A stretch of DNA of 64,000 nt from Aulostomus chinensis (GCA_037954235.1 JBBMOA010000009.1:28492126-28556125), one strand, 5' to 3'; counted from the stretch's first letter, positions 12,569 to 27,580 are shown. Numbers and translations are program-made. Notes: a model not told the origin generated them from the letters alone.

Positions 12569-13787
12569 TCAGTGTGTATTGTCAGCCCAAACCCCCAGAT
12601 TCTTTGGTATGTTGGTGGAATTTCGACTATTTTTCCAGGTCACTATTGTTTGTACCCTGCGAGGTGTGTCTATAAATTCCAAAACAGGGAGGGAGATAAA
12701 CACTTGCACAGTAACACTCCTATACAAACCTTGTCACACCGCAGCTCACACCTTGTACGGTGAAGAATTCCCTGCAACCGTGGCTCACCACTGACACTCA
12801 TTATCCTTTAACTCTAATTGTAGCTTTCAGTTGACAGAACCCCCGAATATTTTGCTATGCAACAGAAAACCTGAGAGTTATATCACAGCTAAATTGAGGA
12901 TGACAAATTGGTGCTGTGTCAGGTCACACAAGCTTTCTACTCGTGGAAAATTAATTGAGGCCAACCTGCATGTGGTTCTATGTGTCAGTAGTTGGAGCAA
13001 TTATAGAAGAAAGATATTACATGCATCAGAGTGTACGAGTGCTGCAATAGTGCCGCAAATGGGGTGGAATTGTTTGGAAAATTCCACTTTTATTCTTTTT
13101 CTCAGCAACTTGCCAGTCCAAAGAATTGATTTGGCAACCAGTAGCCTGCTGGAAAATATTTTGAGTCAGTCGTAGTATGATGTAATATCATAAGGCTCTT
13201 ACTATAATGCCGATCAAAATCTGCTCTGAACCTTTGCAGGAGCCATCAGTGGAAGGGGCTGGGAAGAAGGGTTTTTCGCCACCGGTCTCAGCAGATAAGT
13301 GTTTAGTGTCATAATCCACTTTTTCCTTCGTACTTTCTCTCCTTGTCTGTCTCTACACCCCTCAGGTCCTGGCAGGTCACGTAAATATTAGTCTGAGCTT
13401 GCTCTTAAATCTGCCCCCACAGCACCGCAACCCAAACCTGTTCCCAACAAAGCTACACTACCTCATACCTAATAGCTGACACCCACCCGCTGGATCGCGA
13501 GCGTGTACACAACGAAAAAATGGAAGAGTTGACGTTAGCGGCAGCTACAGGCTCCATTTTAATCTGGCGAAGCAGGTGTTCTCCTGAATGGAGAGCTGAG
13601 GAGCCTGAGAGGAGCTTAGCGAGGTGAGCTAGCGGTTAAATCTTTAGGAGGTGTCAACAGGCCACGGATCATTGTGGTCATTCAAACTGTTGCTACACCT
13701 TAACATCGTGACCCCTGACCCAGCCAGACTCTAACCTGCGGACAGAAAAAGACCTGGGTTCCATTGGCCCTGAGGGGTATCAGCCCC

Positions 13788-13830
<43 letters not shown>

Positions 13831-15254
13831 GTCATCGACAGTGAGTGACAGAGTGGAAGGGCTCGCTAACATACTGAGGGGTTTTACCAGCCAGGTGACA
13901 GGTGAGCTCAGCCTGTCCTGGCCTGGCCTGCAGGTATGTACATGTGAATATGTGTGCCAAACAACTCGCATGGCTGACACCCGGACCACCCCAAGGTGAA
14001 TGTAGGTGGGGTGGCGGGCTACATTCCCACCGATCCAAGCTGGTCTCAGGGGCGGGGAGGGTGGAGGGTGGTGATCAGGGGGATGTGGCAGGTGGGGCGG
14101 GTAATGATGATGAATTGTGGGGAACGGGGTTCTTTCTGCTTAGATTAAGATCTAGTGATAAACATGCCCATCAGGTCTGTAAGTAACCCTATCCATTCCT
14201 CTCTCCCCTCCAGCCATCCGTTTACTCTTCCTTCTCGCGCTCTCACACCTCTTAGATTTATCCAGGTTTCAGGCGAGTTAGAGGATCCACGAACCTTCAC
14301 TCAGTGTGTGTGTGTGTGTGTGTAACTGGAGTACAGTTCATCCTCTATTCTCAGGGTTGTTGTCATTTGGCAGCCAGAGCTCCGGCTGAAGAGCATTACA
14401 GCCTGGACACGAGGTTGATAAATCTACGTGGCTGTCAGTGCTGAGAGAGAGAGAGAATATAGAACGAGTGTAAAAAAGGATGTTGAGACGGTGTGATGGT
14501 GGAGAATAAATATACTGTGTGTGTGTGTGTGTGTGTGCAGCTAACAGCAGGGCTGTACACGGTTGATAAATGAATGAATACAAATATAAAATGATTTTAA
14601 AAAGTTCTGCAATAATTCATGATGTATTGAATTTTCTTTCTCTTTTCTTTGTGATGTGAATATTCTCTTCAAATCTGTGGGATCCCTAACAATGAGGTTG
14701 TCAGACGTGGCAGAGCAGTTGAGGTCACACTTTGTGTTTGTTTTGACCTGCGACCCCCCTTTTAATTTGAGTCTTAGACCACGAAAGGAGGAAGTTTGGT
14801 CACAACATAATGATGAGAAGCATCAGCCAAGCAATTTCAGGTTTGTGAAGCAAAAACAAATGAACAAACCTTTTCAATTTACTTTTCAATTCAACAACGA
14901 CAACAGAAAGTCTCGGAGAACTGGTGAGTAGGTTTGAGCTGCTCTTGTGATTTCTCCATAATGGAGCCCAGTGAGGACCGGGGGGGTCAGACTACACAGC
15001 TGTGTTGAGACGATTCTGGTTGATCTTCGTTATCGTAAATGACTTTGTTAAAAGTCTTAAAATCCCCTGCTGTCCCACATGACCTACTAAACTGTGACAG
15101 TTAATTCTGGAAGTTGGATAACCTGAAGGTTTGTTAAGAACATCTCCAGGACTCAACAATGAATTGTTAAAATGAGATCCAAGTTGCAAGAATGCAGAAT
15201 AATCCCTTCTGTGTTACTTGATGCAATTTGTGTGCTCTCAGTCAGTACAACCTC

Positions 15255-15290
15255 CCTCTCCTCTCCTCTCCTCTCCTCTCCTCTCCTCTC
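15255..15290. repeat. (CTCTC)n pentanucleotide repeat
   Basis: About seven copies of a CTCTC unit, forming a pure pyrimidine tract on the plus strand. No function is inferred. Confidence 0.9.
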
Positions 15291-16681
15291 GCTCGCCCAC
15301 AGTGCTGCCTGCCAGCTGTGAAGACGAATGGTCTGCTTCTGATTCTCTGCTACAGGAATGCTCTCAGCCTGGCCTGACGAGAATAGTCTCAATAACACAA
15401 GTGGCTTGATAATATTACCTCCAGGGGCAATAAAGTGTGTCTTATCTAATGATATGTGCCTCCTGTGGCTATTACAAGACCACTTCAAGGATGTGAAGGT
15501 CTCGTTTCGGGGCAGATGACGTTGGCAGATGGAAATGTAAACCACTAGTGTCCCATCTTGCACCAGAATGAGCTTGGAATTATGGAGAGTTTTGTATTTT
15601 TGTTATCGCAGCCGCTGAATCTGATTTCTAGTATCTTCTAAGTAGATGTTTTGAGTATGTGCACCTCTTGGGCAACGTCCAGGCCAACAGAGGTGGTCTT
15701 ACCAATAAGGCAAATTGACCCATGGAGGGTTAGAACCTTACAGGAAATGTCGACAGCGAAGGTTGTATCCTCCAGGCATCTGTGCGGTTGGTCACTCTTT
15801 GTTCTCGTATCTTTCTGAATCTGCTCTATCGGGAGTTTCTCAGCTCTAATATAAGCGTGCGTGGACTGAACTGAGAGTCTGGGGAGCAGAAGGGGCTGAG
15901 GAAGAGAAGATTGCTGGAAAGTATTCCCTTTGATAAGCCGGCCAAGAAGCCTTTGATTAAATGTGGTCCCAGCAGGAGCCCACACTAGGCCCTCTGTGGC
16001 ACGACCATGCCCAATCACCAGCTATCAACAGCCCTGGGTAATTACAGCCATCTAGTCATTAGACGGGGACCCACCTGGAATTCCACATAGCGAGGGGTGG
16101 GATGAGGCCAGCGGGGGTTTAGGTTTAGGTTGGGCCTTTAATCAAACACTTCCCTCCCCTTGACTGGTAAAACACACCCCACCCTCTCACAGAATCAACC
16201 TTTGTTACTGACACATGCTCCCTTTCCACTGCACACATGCAGGTTTTTTAAAAGCGGTATAAACTGGCTTAAACTCCATTTTTAAATACACGAGTCGCTG
16301 TTCTTTCTCCACGTTAAGTTCAGCGTCAGCGAGTCACTGGACAACGAAGTTAAAAACAAAACCCTCTCAAACTCAACAGTGGCTGAATGACGTCAGTGTG
16401 TTTTTTCTCGAATGCAGAAGGGTTGAATGACTTTAAGACATCGGAGCATCACACTGGAATCAAGCCACAAGTTCGAGTGTTCAAATGACCACGTGCCTGA
16501 GTAACGGTGCCACGGCTCGTAAATACTGGTGTCTACCGGGAGGTCATGTGACCAAAGCTGATTCAACTCTTTTACTTTGCAGACAAATGCCAGATAAAAG
16601 CAGGTGTTTGCAGGTTTTTTGGCCAGTAGCAAAGATGGTGTCCAGTCCAGTTCTTCAACTCGTGCTGGGAGGGAGAAACTC

Positions 16682-16687
<6 letters not shown>

Positions 16688-16753
<66 letters not shown>
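16688..16753. repeat. (GT)n microsatellite, about 66 bp
   Basis: An uninterrupted GT array of about 33 units, about 1.1 kb downstream of the wnt2b stop codon. It is either intergenic or in an extended 3' UTR. Confidence 0.97.
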
Positions 16754-16754
<1 letters not shown>

Positions 16755-17887
16755 TTTAAACAGTTGAGCAGGTTCACTGCCCTGATCAATCACGCTGATT
16801 AGTTCCGCTCGGTCTACAGATTGATTTCTCTCTTGAACTTCATTTCTACGTGTTTGTCCATCCTAACAGAAAACAAAGATTCCAGCGTCATACTAATGCA
16901 CCATATATTTCACATGAACATCTGTTTAGATAAGGTAATATACACAATGTTATACAAGCAAGCTGGAGAGCAGAGAAGAGAAATCTGTTTGAGGTTGTGG
17001 TTACGTGTGACTGAATGACCATCCAGGCCCTCTTCCTCCTCCTCTTCTCGTTCTTCTCAACGGCAGTTTGTTGTCGTACACACTGAAAACTAGAGGACAC
17101 CGCATACTCACAGTAATCGGAGTACTTTCCTCGTGTCAGTCAAAGTAGTGCAGTCTCATCCGCAGATGAGAAATGAAACGACACTTTACAATTTTTAAAT
17201 AAAATACTTTAAACAGCTTTCTTTCTTCCTTTTTTTTTTTAAACAGTTGCATTCAAAGTCCCAATGCATCCGTCCATTTGTTCCTCTGGTATCCATCTCC
17301 CTGTCGTCTGATTGTCCGCTGCCTGGACTTCTGCTTGTCCACTTGTCAAAGTGCACTTGTCAAGCTACTTCCCAAAGTCTAACCAAGCATTCATTTTGGT
17401 GGATTAAAGTGTAGTTCCCCAAGAAAAGAAAAACAATTATGTGAGTATATGACATTGTAATAATACTGGATATGTCTGAAGGCTCAGTTAATGTAAAAAA
17501 TGTGTCTTTAAAGCATCATGAAAGCAGCAAACCACGTTTAACCCAGAACCACTCGCTAGAGAAAAGTCCATACGAACTGTATCTTTGGTAAAGGCCCGAT
17601 CCATCCAAACCCCGAGTTCTCTCGAGTTACTGTCCATCATCTGATCCGTGCAGTTCGGTCTCGGGCCGGTCACAAAAAGGGGCTAATGGATATTTGAGAA
17701 TATGGATTGAATTCTAGTGCTTTCACAGAAACAAGTACAAAAGCCATGCAATGATGAACGGAGACAGGTGCAGGGGAGGGCGGAGATGCAGAGCACTTTC
17801 GGACAAACTTTTCCAGAATGCCATGTTCCACAGGATGACCTGCAAGGGGGAAAAGGGGCGGGGTTGCTTTAAGGGAGGGGTGTGTCC

Positions 17888-19667
17888 TCAGGTCTGATCC
17901 AACCATTCAGCTCGTTTAGGTGCCTTGCATGTGTGTATGTCCACAGCTTCCTCGCAGTCCTTACACTCCACCGCGCAGCACCACTTGAATTTGCATTCAC
18001 ACTTGGTGATTTGCTTGACTCTCATGGTGTCGTAGCCCCGCCCACAGCACATGACCTCACAGCCGTCTGTGCCACGTGACGTCTTATTACAGACCCGCCC
18101 AGCTGTGCCCAAGGAACCTGCGCAGAGTACATGAGTTGGTTAATACTAGAAGTTAAAGAATCTCCACAACTTCTGTTTCAGAGACATCATACCTTCATAT
18201 TTTCACCGTTTATTCATAAAAAGAGCAATTAACGAATGACAATATAATAATTAATTATAATATAATAATTTAATTTCAACATTATCCAACAGGGGATCCA
18301 AGTTCAAAAAGCTACAAAACAAAATGAACCACTGTCACGTTGTTAAACCAGGGGTTTCGTCTCCTGCTGACGCTCTGTTGTTTCTGGGGCGCTGAGACTA
18401 TTTCATGTGTTTCTGTGCTGGTTTGAGTGACGTTTGGTTCCATGCAGGTAGTGTGGCAATAAGAACAAACTTTGGCTGAAATGCAAACTATCTTCTCACA
18501 ATGCAGCTCATATCATCTGATGTCTTTCAAGTTGTTGGTCATGAAACAACATCATCAATCGACTCAGTAGCACCGGAAAAAGTCCTAAAACCCAGAAAGA
18601 AGCTGTAGGATGTCTGGTTCTCTCGTCCCAGTCAGTGGCTTTTCTGAGTTGGTTTCCTGTTGCCTGTGTGTGGTTATTTCTAGTCTCCGATATTTGGATG
18701 ATGTTCTCTACAGGGTAAAATACCTCAGGAAGTACCGCACATCTGAAAATTGAAGTGTTAATGTATTTTAAGGATGCCTTTTGCTCACAAGGAGCTACAG
18801 GAGTGTTCAGAGGTTGTCATGGCATTGAATGAAGCTCAAATCTGCTGATAATGAAGTCACGCGTCTCCAGTGTAGTTCGTTCAGGGCTGAGGTCACTTTG
18901 TACTTGTAGCAATTTCATCTACACTTTAAAAATCCTAATAGTTGTGTTCATTTCCAAACTTTTGTGCCCTGCTGAGTTTAACTTCTGCAACGATGCAAAA
19001 TCCCATTGTGTTTTTGCTGCGGAAACCCACGGCGATGCCAGCCTCCGGCCCGGTCATCCCCGCTGCACTCTTCAGTTCTCACACCTCAAGTTCTTAAATG
19101 CTAAACTGTAGTTGTCCAATGAAGGAGGACGTGGGCCTGGACCCCCAACCACCCACCCACCCGGAGGACATTCATACCTGATCCGTTCCAAGATGGCTCT
19201 GCTGATATGCACCCTCACTCTCATCCAACGTCAACTATTTTCTGTTATCACTGCTGTTGGACAGCGTCACTGCACCGTCCAGCTCGTGCTGTCTACTCTG
19301 GCAGGTACGGATGTTTGTGAAAGACAACTTGAAAGACTGTTTTCCTTCATCTCTCCTCTGAGGTGAACTTCTCTGTTTGGTTCGATATTTGACCGGTAAT
19401 AGCCCGCTGGCCGCCAGCAGCGGGTGTGTGTGGTAGTGTTAAACAGTCTGGCTATTACCTAATGCAGAGGCATGTGCGAATGTCAACCCCGCAGAGATTA
19501 CTGCTGCTGTTTGGTTTGAGAAGCTCCCTGTTTGAACTGCTACCTATCACAACACGCTGCCCATGGAACAACAGAGCCACATACACAACTATGCAGTGTT
19601 GGTAGAGTAGCCTATAGTTACACTGCCTTTCCCAAGCCACTGCTCCCTTTGAAGCGGCACTATGTGT

Positions 19668-19720
<53 letters not shown>

Positions 19721-20056
19721 TGTGAGTGTTGAATGGACAGTGGAGCGTGACAGACAGACAGGCTCTCACACTCAGAGGCCCACTCTGCCCTCCAGCTACG
19801 CTTAGTTCAGACAGACAGAGTGAGAGAGACTGTGGCAGACAGAAAGAAGTGATTTTTTTTTTAAATTAGCTGTTTGTGTCCTTAGGCTGTGAATTCCACT
19901 GGGAAGGTGAGAAAGAGGAGAGGAAAAGGGATGAAGGGATGGGCAGACAGAGAGAGAGTGTAAGAGTGATGGAGGTGTTGATCCCAAGAGTTGTCAAAGC
20001 AGTTCATCCATCTAGCAATCGATCATAACTGATTAGATACATCCTCCTGTGTGTTG

Positions 20057-20123
<67 letters not shown>

Positions 20124-20238
20124 GACAGAGACTGACAGAGGTCATGTGGTCACAAAATGACCATGGCCCCCAGGGGACAAGGATATTAGCTTCCATAGAC
20201 ATCACACAGGAGGCCTGCTGTGTTATCTGACCACCATT

Positions 20239-20309
<71 letters not shown>

Positions 20310-23300
20310 ATGCACAGCCGTACACACCAACAACAAGCCCAAAACACAACAGTCAATCTGTCAACATCCATGAGGGACTGCCTCTCCGTCTCTCCCTCTG
20401 TCGTCTCACCTGCTGCTTTGTCCTGCAGACAGTAATCTGGAGAGTTCTCGAAGTAGACCAGGTCGTTCTTTGTGGCCTTCCTGAAGGCTTTATTAGCCAC
20501 AGTGAAGCCTGTCCCGTCCTGATTCATCGTCACCTCGATAGCCCCGTTATATTTCCTCCTCAGGTAGTCGCCGGTCTTCCTGAAGTCGGACATGGCATTC
20601 CAACATGTCCGCAGTGTGCAGGAACCACTGACTCCGTGACATTTACACTCCAGCTTCATGAAACGCTTCACAGCCTGAATACACAGAGAGAAGACGGGTT
20701 TGTTTGTCTGTTGTTGTAAAACCCAGCAGGCCCGTATAAAGACGCAGACGGTCAAGCTTGTGTCCAGAGAGAAATAACGATTGGATTTCAAACTTTAAGT
20801 TTTCTAAGCTGTTCCACTACAAACAAATAATATCAGGAACAAATAACATCATCTCAAATTATACCTTTTGCATTGATAAATGAATATTTTTCAACACATT
20901 ATTAGTACTTTTGTGTTGTTTAATATAATGAAAAAGACGTATGAAAGGCAACATCAGAAATGCTACTTTTATCTTGGTGGGCTGGAGGGGCGTGTCCTTG
21001 TCTGGGTTTGATTGACAGCAGCTGGCAGGCTGCCAGATTGCCAGTGTTACACTATACAGAACCGAGACAACGTAAACAAACCGCTGCAGCGACATGTCAC
21101 ACCGAGACAGAGTGTCGCTCGCAGGGGTTTTAAAGAGTGACAACCACATCAGCATCTAACTGAACCAGGGACATTCAGGACTGGTTCCATTCAGGACCGG
21201 TTCCATTCAGGACTGGTTCCATTCAGGACCGGTTCCGTTCCCGAAAATGTTCATGTTTGCAAGTAAGCAGTTGTTCAGATTTAGACTTTAGCAGGCTGCT
21301 GTGCGTAATGGTTACTACGACGTCACTCTGCTTTAGCAAAATAAGACCTCACGCTATGTAGAACGGCAACAGAGTGATTTAATCAGAATTCATACAAAAC
21401 TAGGGGGAGGGAAGTAAATATTTAAAATCTGAATTTACTCCTTTTGCATTTATTTTTTGTTAAAAGAGAAGAAAGGAAAAAGGATTCATGAAGTATTTGG
21501 TAATGGACAAAAATGCATTTGTTATTTTAGTTGGGCTAATATATCAAAATGTACATGCAAATATGATTTGATTTCAAATCTGTTAGAACTGCCTACTTGG
21601 TTTCTTCTAATCTTTCGCTGCAGTCACATCCCAATTCCCTCCCTCAAGTTCCATAAGGAACACTTCTAGATTTACTTGCTGCTGCTTAGCAGACTGACGC
21701 TGAGTTAACGTGGTTCATGTCCACTCATTGGAATGTCCCTCGTCAGAATGCTGGTGCTGTCTTGCTAGCAACCTTTAACCTTAGCATGTGAGTAAATCTG
21801 ACAACGTGTAATCTTGACTGACCGTGTCTCAGTCACTAGAGGAACAAACTCACAATTGCAATGGGACGGTGGTTCACAAAGCCATGGGACAGATGTACAG
21901 CAATCTGGAATCACCCCTTGCACACACCGATAGCAGTACTTTGCACCCGCTTCCACCCACTTTACAAAATGAAGCCAAAATACGCCACGGCCAACTTGAA
22001 CAGGTGACATCATTCGGAACCGGTGCAGTAATGATCGAGGGATGAGCGAGCAGTGTACTTCTGCGTCTTGAGAGAGAAAACACAAGTCTGCAAATGCCTC
22101 GACGCCTGCTACCGTCACACCCATAATTATAGCAACAATTAACTAATTAAAACCAAACTTATCTAAAACTATACTTCAACATATTCAGTATTGTGTGACG
22201 TACTGAAACTGAGAGAAACCATCCTTGGGAAAAGACGTGTTAGTGCTGTGATTTTTCTTTTTCTTTTTCTTTTTTTTTGAAGGTGGCCCAGTACCAATCT
22301 GCTGGTAAGGAGGGGGTGAGACACACTGACTGACATACTGCAGCCAGCCATCAGGGGGCAATCAAGATCTTTTAGGCTGATTTCCCTCCAAATGAAGATG
22401 CCAGCTCTCACGTTCTTTAGAACAGGGCTAGTGTGCTTAAGCAGTGGGAGGTTTGAGCTGCACCCGTCCCAGAAAAATGAATCCTTCGTTAACTTTAGAA
22501 CCGCAGATACTTGACATCACGAGACGCCACCAGGAAGGAGCGCCTCATCCCCGTTTACTGCGTAGCATTGCAGCATCCTGCCGATTCCTGAACATAGAAG
22601 AATGCCGCCAGTGCCCAGTAGTAGAACCCTGCCTTTAGAGAGTCCTCAGATGTTCATCAGCTGTGTTGTTAATTGCTGTTGGTGCTTATTGCCAGCACCT
22701 TCAGGACTTGGGGTTACAGTTCACAGCTAACATCCCACAACTGGGCCACATGGACCAACGTAGCGACAAATCCAGCCTTAGCTTCACCGGGGATGAGCTC
22801 TTATTATTCATGTCCATGGTTGATAAGTGAGGTCCTAAATTTAAGTACATGATGGCAAAGAAAAAAAACAAGCAATGAAATCTTTGCTGGCACGTTAGTC
22901 AGGCACTTACTGCTCTGCCACAGCGGTTGTTGTGTAGATTCATAAGTGCTCGTGCATCTCGTACGGTCCTCTCTTTGGCGTCTATGAAGGCTTTGGCAAA
23001 CTTTATCCCATAGTTGATATTATCGCTACATCCACCCCAGTCATATTCTCCTCTCTCATCGCTGTTCTTCCCACGCTTATGCGGGTCACAGTTGCACGTC
23101 TTCAGCTCCCCCTGGCTGCAGGCATGAGTAAGCGCGTACACCACTCCTGCTGAGGAGATGGCGTAGACGAACGCGGCTTCACGACTGCCTGAAATAGAGA
23201 GAGAATGTCCAGAAGAAAGAGATAGATTAGACTGAGGTAGGGGTTCGTATATATGAGCATCCATTTCACTCCACAGACGCATGGAATGCCATAGGCTCCC

Positions 23301-26300
23301 AAGCTTTGCAGCCCACACGTTAGCATGCAAACACAGATACATATAATGCCATGACCAGACCTGGGCGTGAGCCATCAGGACATGAAGGTGCAGCTGACGA
23401 GGCCTATCAGGCCTGAGGTGGAGTATAGGACAGCTCTGTTTAAATATTAGTATGGAAATAATCCCAGCAGCGGGGCTCTCCTCTGCTCACATAAATTGTT
23501 TGAATACAGACACAGTGATACCCCATTAATCAGCAGCCCAGTGATGTCATGACAGCATTATCTACCACTGCGGTGCTTCCTCGGAATATGACTCATATCA
23601 TATGTAGCCAAAGACACATAGAGAATTCGATATAGATTTGGTCACAGTTGCTTGTTGCAGCACGATACAAAAACCGACAAGGTCGGCCGACGATCAAACA
23701 GAAGTGGTTCTGGAGTTGCCGCTGACGCCGGACTGATCCTGTGCGTCAGCCACTGACCCTCTGACCAGCTACGTCCACGTAATCCCGCCATCCTTTACAG
23801 ATATACTCAAAAATAATGACTGGTTTTCTGTGAAAGCTCCATTCATGTTTGTCATGAATGAATCCCGATGGTTCTCATGACCACGCAACCTTTCCTGTAG
23901 CACTGGTATGGCAAAAACTTGAAAAAAAAATCTACTTTTGAACAAAAATTTAAAGCAACTTTTTGGTGTGATTGATTGAGCACAGTCGTGATAAACCCCT
24001 TCTGTTTTTGACCTCCATCTTAGCAGCGCTGCTGCTGAGGCTCTAACAACCTGCATTTAGAGTTTGTTTTTTGACCTGAACTTTGACACAGCACCATAAA
24101 CCTGATCATCATATTAGCGATCATAAATCAATAAAGACGAGCAACAGTTTCACCGAATAACTCAGCACAAGCTCACCCAGCTGGCTCTGAACCGGTTCTG
24201 GGCCAGAAGTGTTTGTCTGATCCAACCTGCGAGCCCTGCATTCACTGGAATGTCTCATTTCATGTGAGGGGTGAGGCGATGGGGGCAGTAGGTGCTGAGG
24301 GGGTGTGTATGTGTGGGAAGATGGAGAGGGGCACGGCTGCTCATCACTCAAACCCTTGCTGTTTGTCTGACAGTGAGAATATCTATAAATATTTAGATCT
24401 GCATTACGGTTTATCCCTCTCCTCCCCACCACACACTCTCACTCCACCTCTGTCTCCATATCTGCTACTTTTCTCCAGCCCCACACATGCTTCTGAACCA
24501 AGGACAATATCAAGCCAAGGAAGGTCAGCGACGTCCGACACAACGCTAGAGTAAACAAACACTTTATATGATGCAACTTGGATTCCAGTATGTTAAAACT
24601 GCACTGTGACAGATACCAAGTTTACCTGCTCAAAACGCCACGGTGAGGAAGGATCCTGACGGTCTGAGTCACAGAAACGTCTGAGTGTCGCCACAAACTG
24701 GCTGGACTCACCAGCAGCAACTTCAACCAATCAGATCAACGAACTCCCGTAGAAGCAGAAACCAGTCCTGATATTTGCTAACTCCTTCAGGAGTTATATA
24801 AATAGATCGCTGTCATCACGCTAAACCACGGCCGGATCTCCTGAAATCCCGCTGCTGGACACAAATGCACAACTTGAAGCCTGATGAGATGTTTCCTCGT
24901 GGAACCAGCGGCCTGGCACGGTCAAAAGTCTCCAGACCGTAATGGGGGAGTCCCTGTTGTTGCCGTGAGATGCAACAGTAATCCGCAGGCGTATCACTGC
25001 ATCTCTTCTCTGTGTGCAGCACTACTACAAGAATAATCCCATTTAAATGTAGCCAAAGATATGAGTTTGTTACTAGGCAGACAAGTCTGGCAGGAGTGGG
25101 ACAACCAAAGGACCCCAAGCCCAGGTCCTGCAGCCTCTGTTTGCTGATGAGGCATCATACATGCATCAGTCCACTGGTGACTATAAAACACGGAGCAGCA
25201 GTATATGTGAGCCTTACAAGGAAAGATGAGAGAAAGAACAGAGTGAGAAGAAAAGACCAAGGAAGAAGTAGGGGTGAGACGTGTGGCGGAGGCGATGCCC
25301 GGGTCCTGGACTTACTTCGTAGTAAGACACGTCCAAAGACAGTGTGGTCGCGCTCCAGTGTGCTGCAGTTCCAGCGGTGGTGTCTGAACTGGTGCTGGCA
25401 CTCTCGGATCCACTCCTTGGTGCCCTCACCGATGGCCTGCATGATGTCTGGGTGGCGCTGGCAGAGCTGCCGCTGCTTGTTCACCAAAGCCGGGATGTTG
25501 TCACAGATCACGCGGGCTCCCAGAGCACCAATGTACCTGAAGATGCAAAGAAAATAAATAAATAAAATGTGACATTAATTTCACATGGGTGGAGCAGTGG
25601 TCCTCACTGTGGCCCCCCAGCAAGAAGGTTGTGGGTGGAGCCCCGGCTGCAGCAGGGGGTCTTTCTGGGTGAGTCTCCATGTTCTCCCTGTTCCTGCTGG
25701 GTTCTCTCTGGTACTCCAGCTTCCTCCACAGTCCAAAGACATCAAGAGGGACCAGGTTAATCCAGACTCTAAATTGACCGTAGGCGTGGCTGGGAGAGCC
25801 AATGGTTGTCTGTCTCTATGTGTTGGCCCTGCCATGGACTGGTGACCTGTCCAGGGGGAAGGCTGCTGGGATAGGCTCCACCCCCACCACCCTCAACAGG
25901 AGGAGAGGGAGAACATGGAGGGAGCAATGGAGGGAGCAATGGAGGGATGGATGGATGGATGGATGGATGGATGGATGGATGGATGGATGGATGGGTTAAT
26001 TTCACATACATCATATGACTTGGACTGGAGAAAGTGTGGATGGCGTGTTGATCAGTACGCGTCAGCTGACGGAGGCACAAGCACTCAGGTGGTGAACCGC
26101 GGGAAGAGGAGCTGCGCTCACACTCCTCTGTGAGTCAGAGTTCACTACACTTAACAGTTTAAGGTTTGTGAGTGGGAGGGGAGTAGAAACCATTTACTCC
26201 ACTCTCCAAATAAATAAGCACTTAACCTCTCCCCACAAGACCTGCATGTGTATATGTGTTTAAATGTTTCCCAGTGGGACAGTTGAAATCATGTCACAAA

Positions 26301-27275
26301 TCAGAGGGAGGCGTCTGGAGCCTCTAATAACCCCGTCAGTCCAGGAGCCGTTTACTCTCTTTACTCCTCTCCCTCCTCCCTGCTCACTCATGTTTCTGCT
26401 GCACGCTTCTTCCCATCTCTCTCCCCGTACCAATAAAACAGACTTTAGACATGACGTGGAGCTGCTCCAAGGTAAAGTCTGTTTTAGTACAGACCTTGTG
26501 ATACCCCTTGCAGATCGGTGGCTGCAGGGCAGGTCAGTGAGGGGAGGTCATGGAGCGCGTAGCTGTGTGGTCGAGTTTTATGAGGTCGGGCGAGGGGATG
26601 GAGACTGGAGGCTCTCTAACTCCCCGGAGTGGGATTACAGAGAAGGAATAGGAACAGAGTGCTCATCAAAGCCAAGTGCCAAAGCAGCAATTCACACTTA
26701 TTTTTCTCTCTCTCGCTGAGAGTCAAGAGGACCTGAGGATTTTATTAGATAGTAAATCACTTCAGGCCTAAAACAACGTGCTTTCAAGACCCCACCATTG
26801 AGGGTGAGGAGGAAGACAAGTGGGAGACGAATCAAACCCCTGAGCACTTCTTCTCCGCCATGTCACCTTTGTCTTCTCTTCCTCCGCATCTTTGAGGAGA
26901 ATTCTCTTAATCTTTGGATTGCCTTACGATCCAGTGCACAGACCCATGAATCAGTTTGATCCCTTCTATGAAAGAGCCAAACAAACAGAAGCTAAATGCA
27001 CTAATAGCGCACTTAAACACACACAACATGATGTGATTTAATGTCACGCGTTCCTTAGTGAATTATGGGCCATTTTACACGGATATAATGCTTCATAATG
27101 AATTTATAATTTCTCAAATGGCCCTGAGACGTCTCTCAACCCTTTTACAGCCCCACTGGGACCAGATATTAAAACTCCAGATCTGTTCATGTCATCAATT
27201 AATGTGGCAAACAGTTACACACGCTATCTCTTACAGCATAACTCCCCCGAACCAATAATACAAGCCAAAGCTGTA

Positions 27276-27343
<68 letters not shown>

Positions 27344-27549
27344 CTCCACTCCCCATAACTGCTTTTAATCTACACAAACTATTAGGCATTCCATCACTCC
27401 TGTGCCCGCCCACACGCAGACACTTTTCCTATAAACACACTCAAACACACGGACATTTTCACGTATGTTATTGCGCAGGCAATGAGATATTTTTTCACCC
27501 CTCACCTATGCTCTAGATGGCTGGTTTTGGGGTATTTTAGTGAAGTCAT

Positions 27550-27580
<31 letters not shown>

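Larger units (their letters stand above)
9604..17887. other. Intergenic region between minisatellite and wnt2b 3' end, no gene recognised
   Basis: About 8.3 kb downstream of wnt2b. It holds many short repeats: a C run with CA at 10269-10306, CA at 10538-10576, GT at 10639-10659 and 12525-12564, C plus CA at 13786-13829, GT at 14305-14323 and 14516-14538, and the CTCTC and long GT tracts listed separately. The wnt2b 3' UTR must begin at 17887 and extend leftward, but no poly(A) signal was identified with confidence. No exons of ST7L or CAPZA1, which separate WNT2B and MOV10 in mammals, were recognised. Confidence 0.6.

Noticed and set aside
15638..16018. A 126-codon minus-strand frame in intergenic DNA.
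   Set aside because: No domain recognised and no neighbouring exons in phase.
25012..25557. A 181-codon plus-strand frame over wnt2b exon 2.
   Set aside because: It is antisense to a clearly coding Wnt exon and has no domain of its own.
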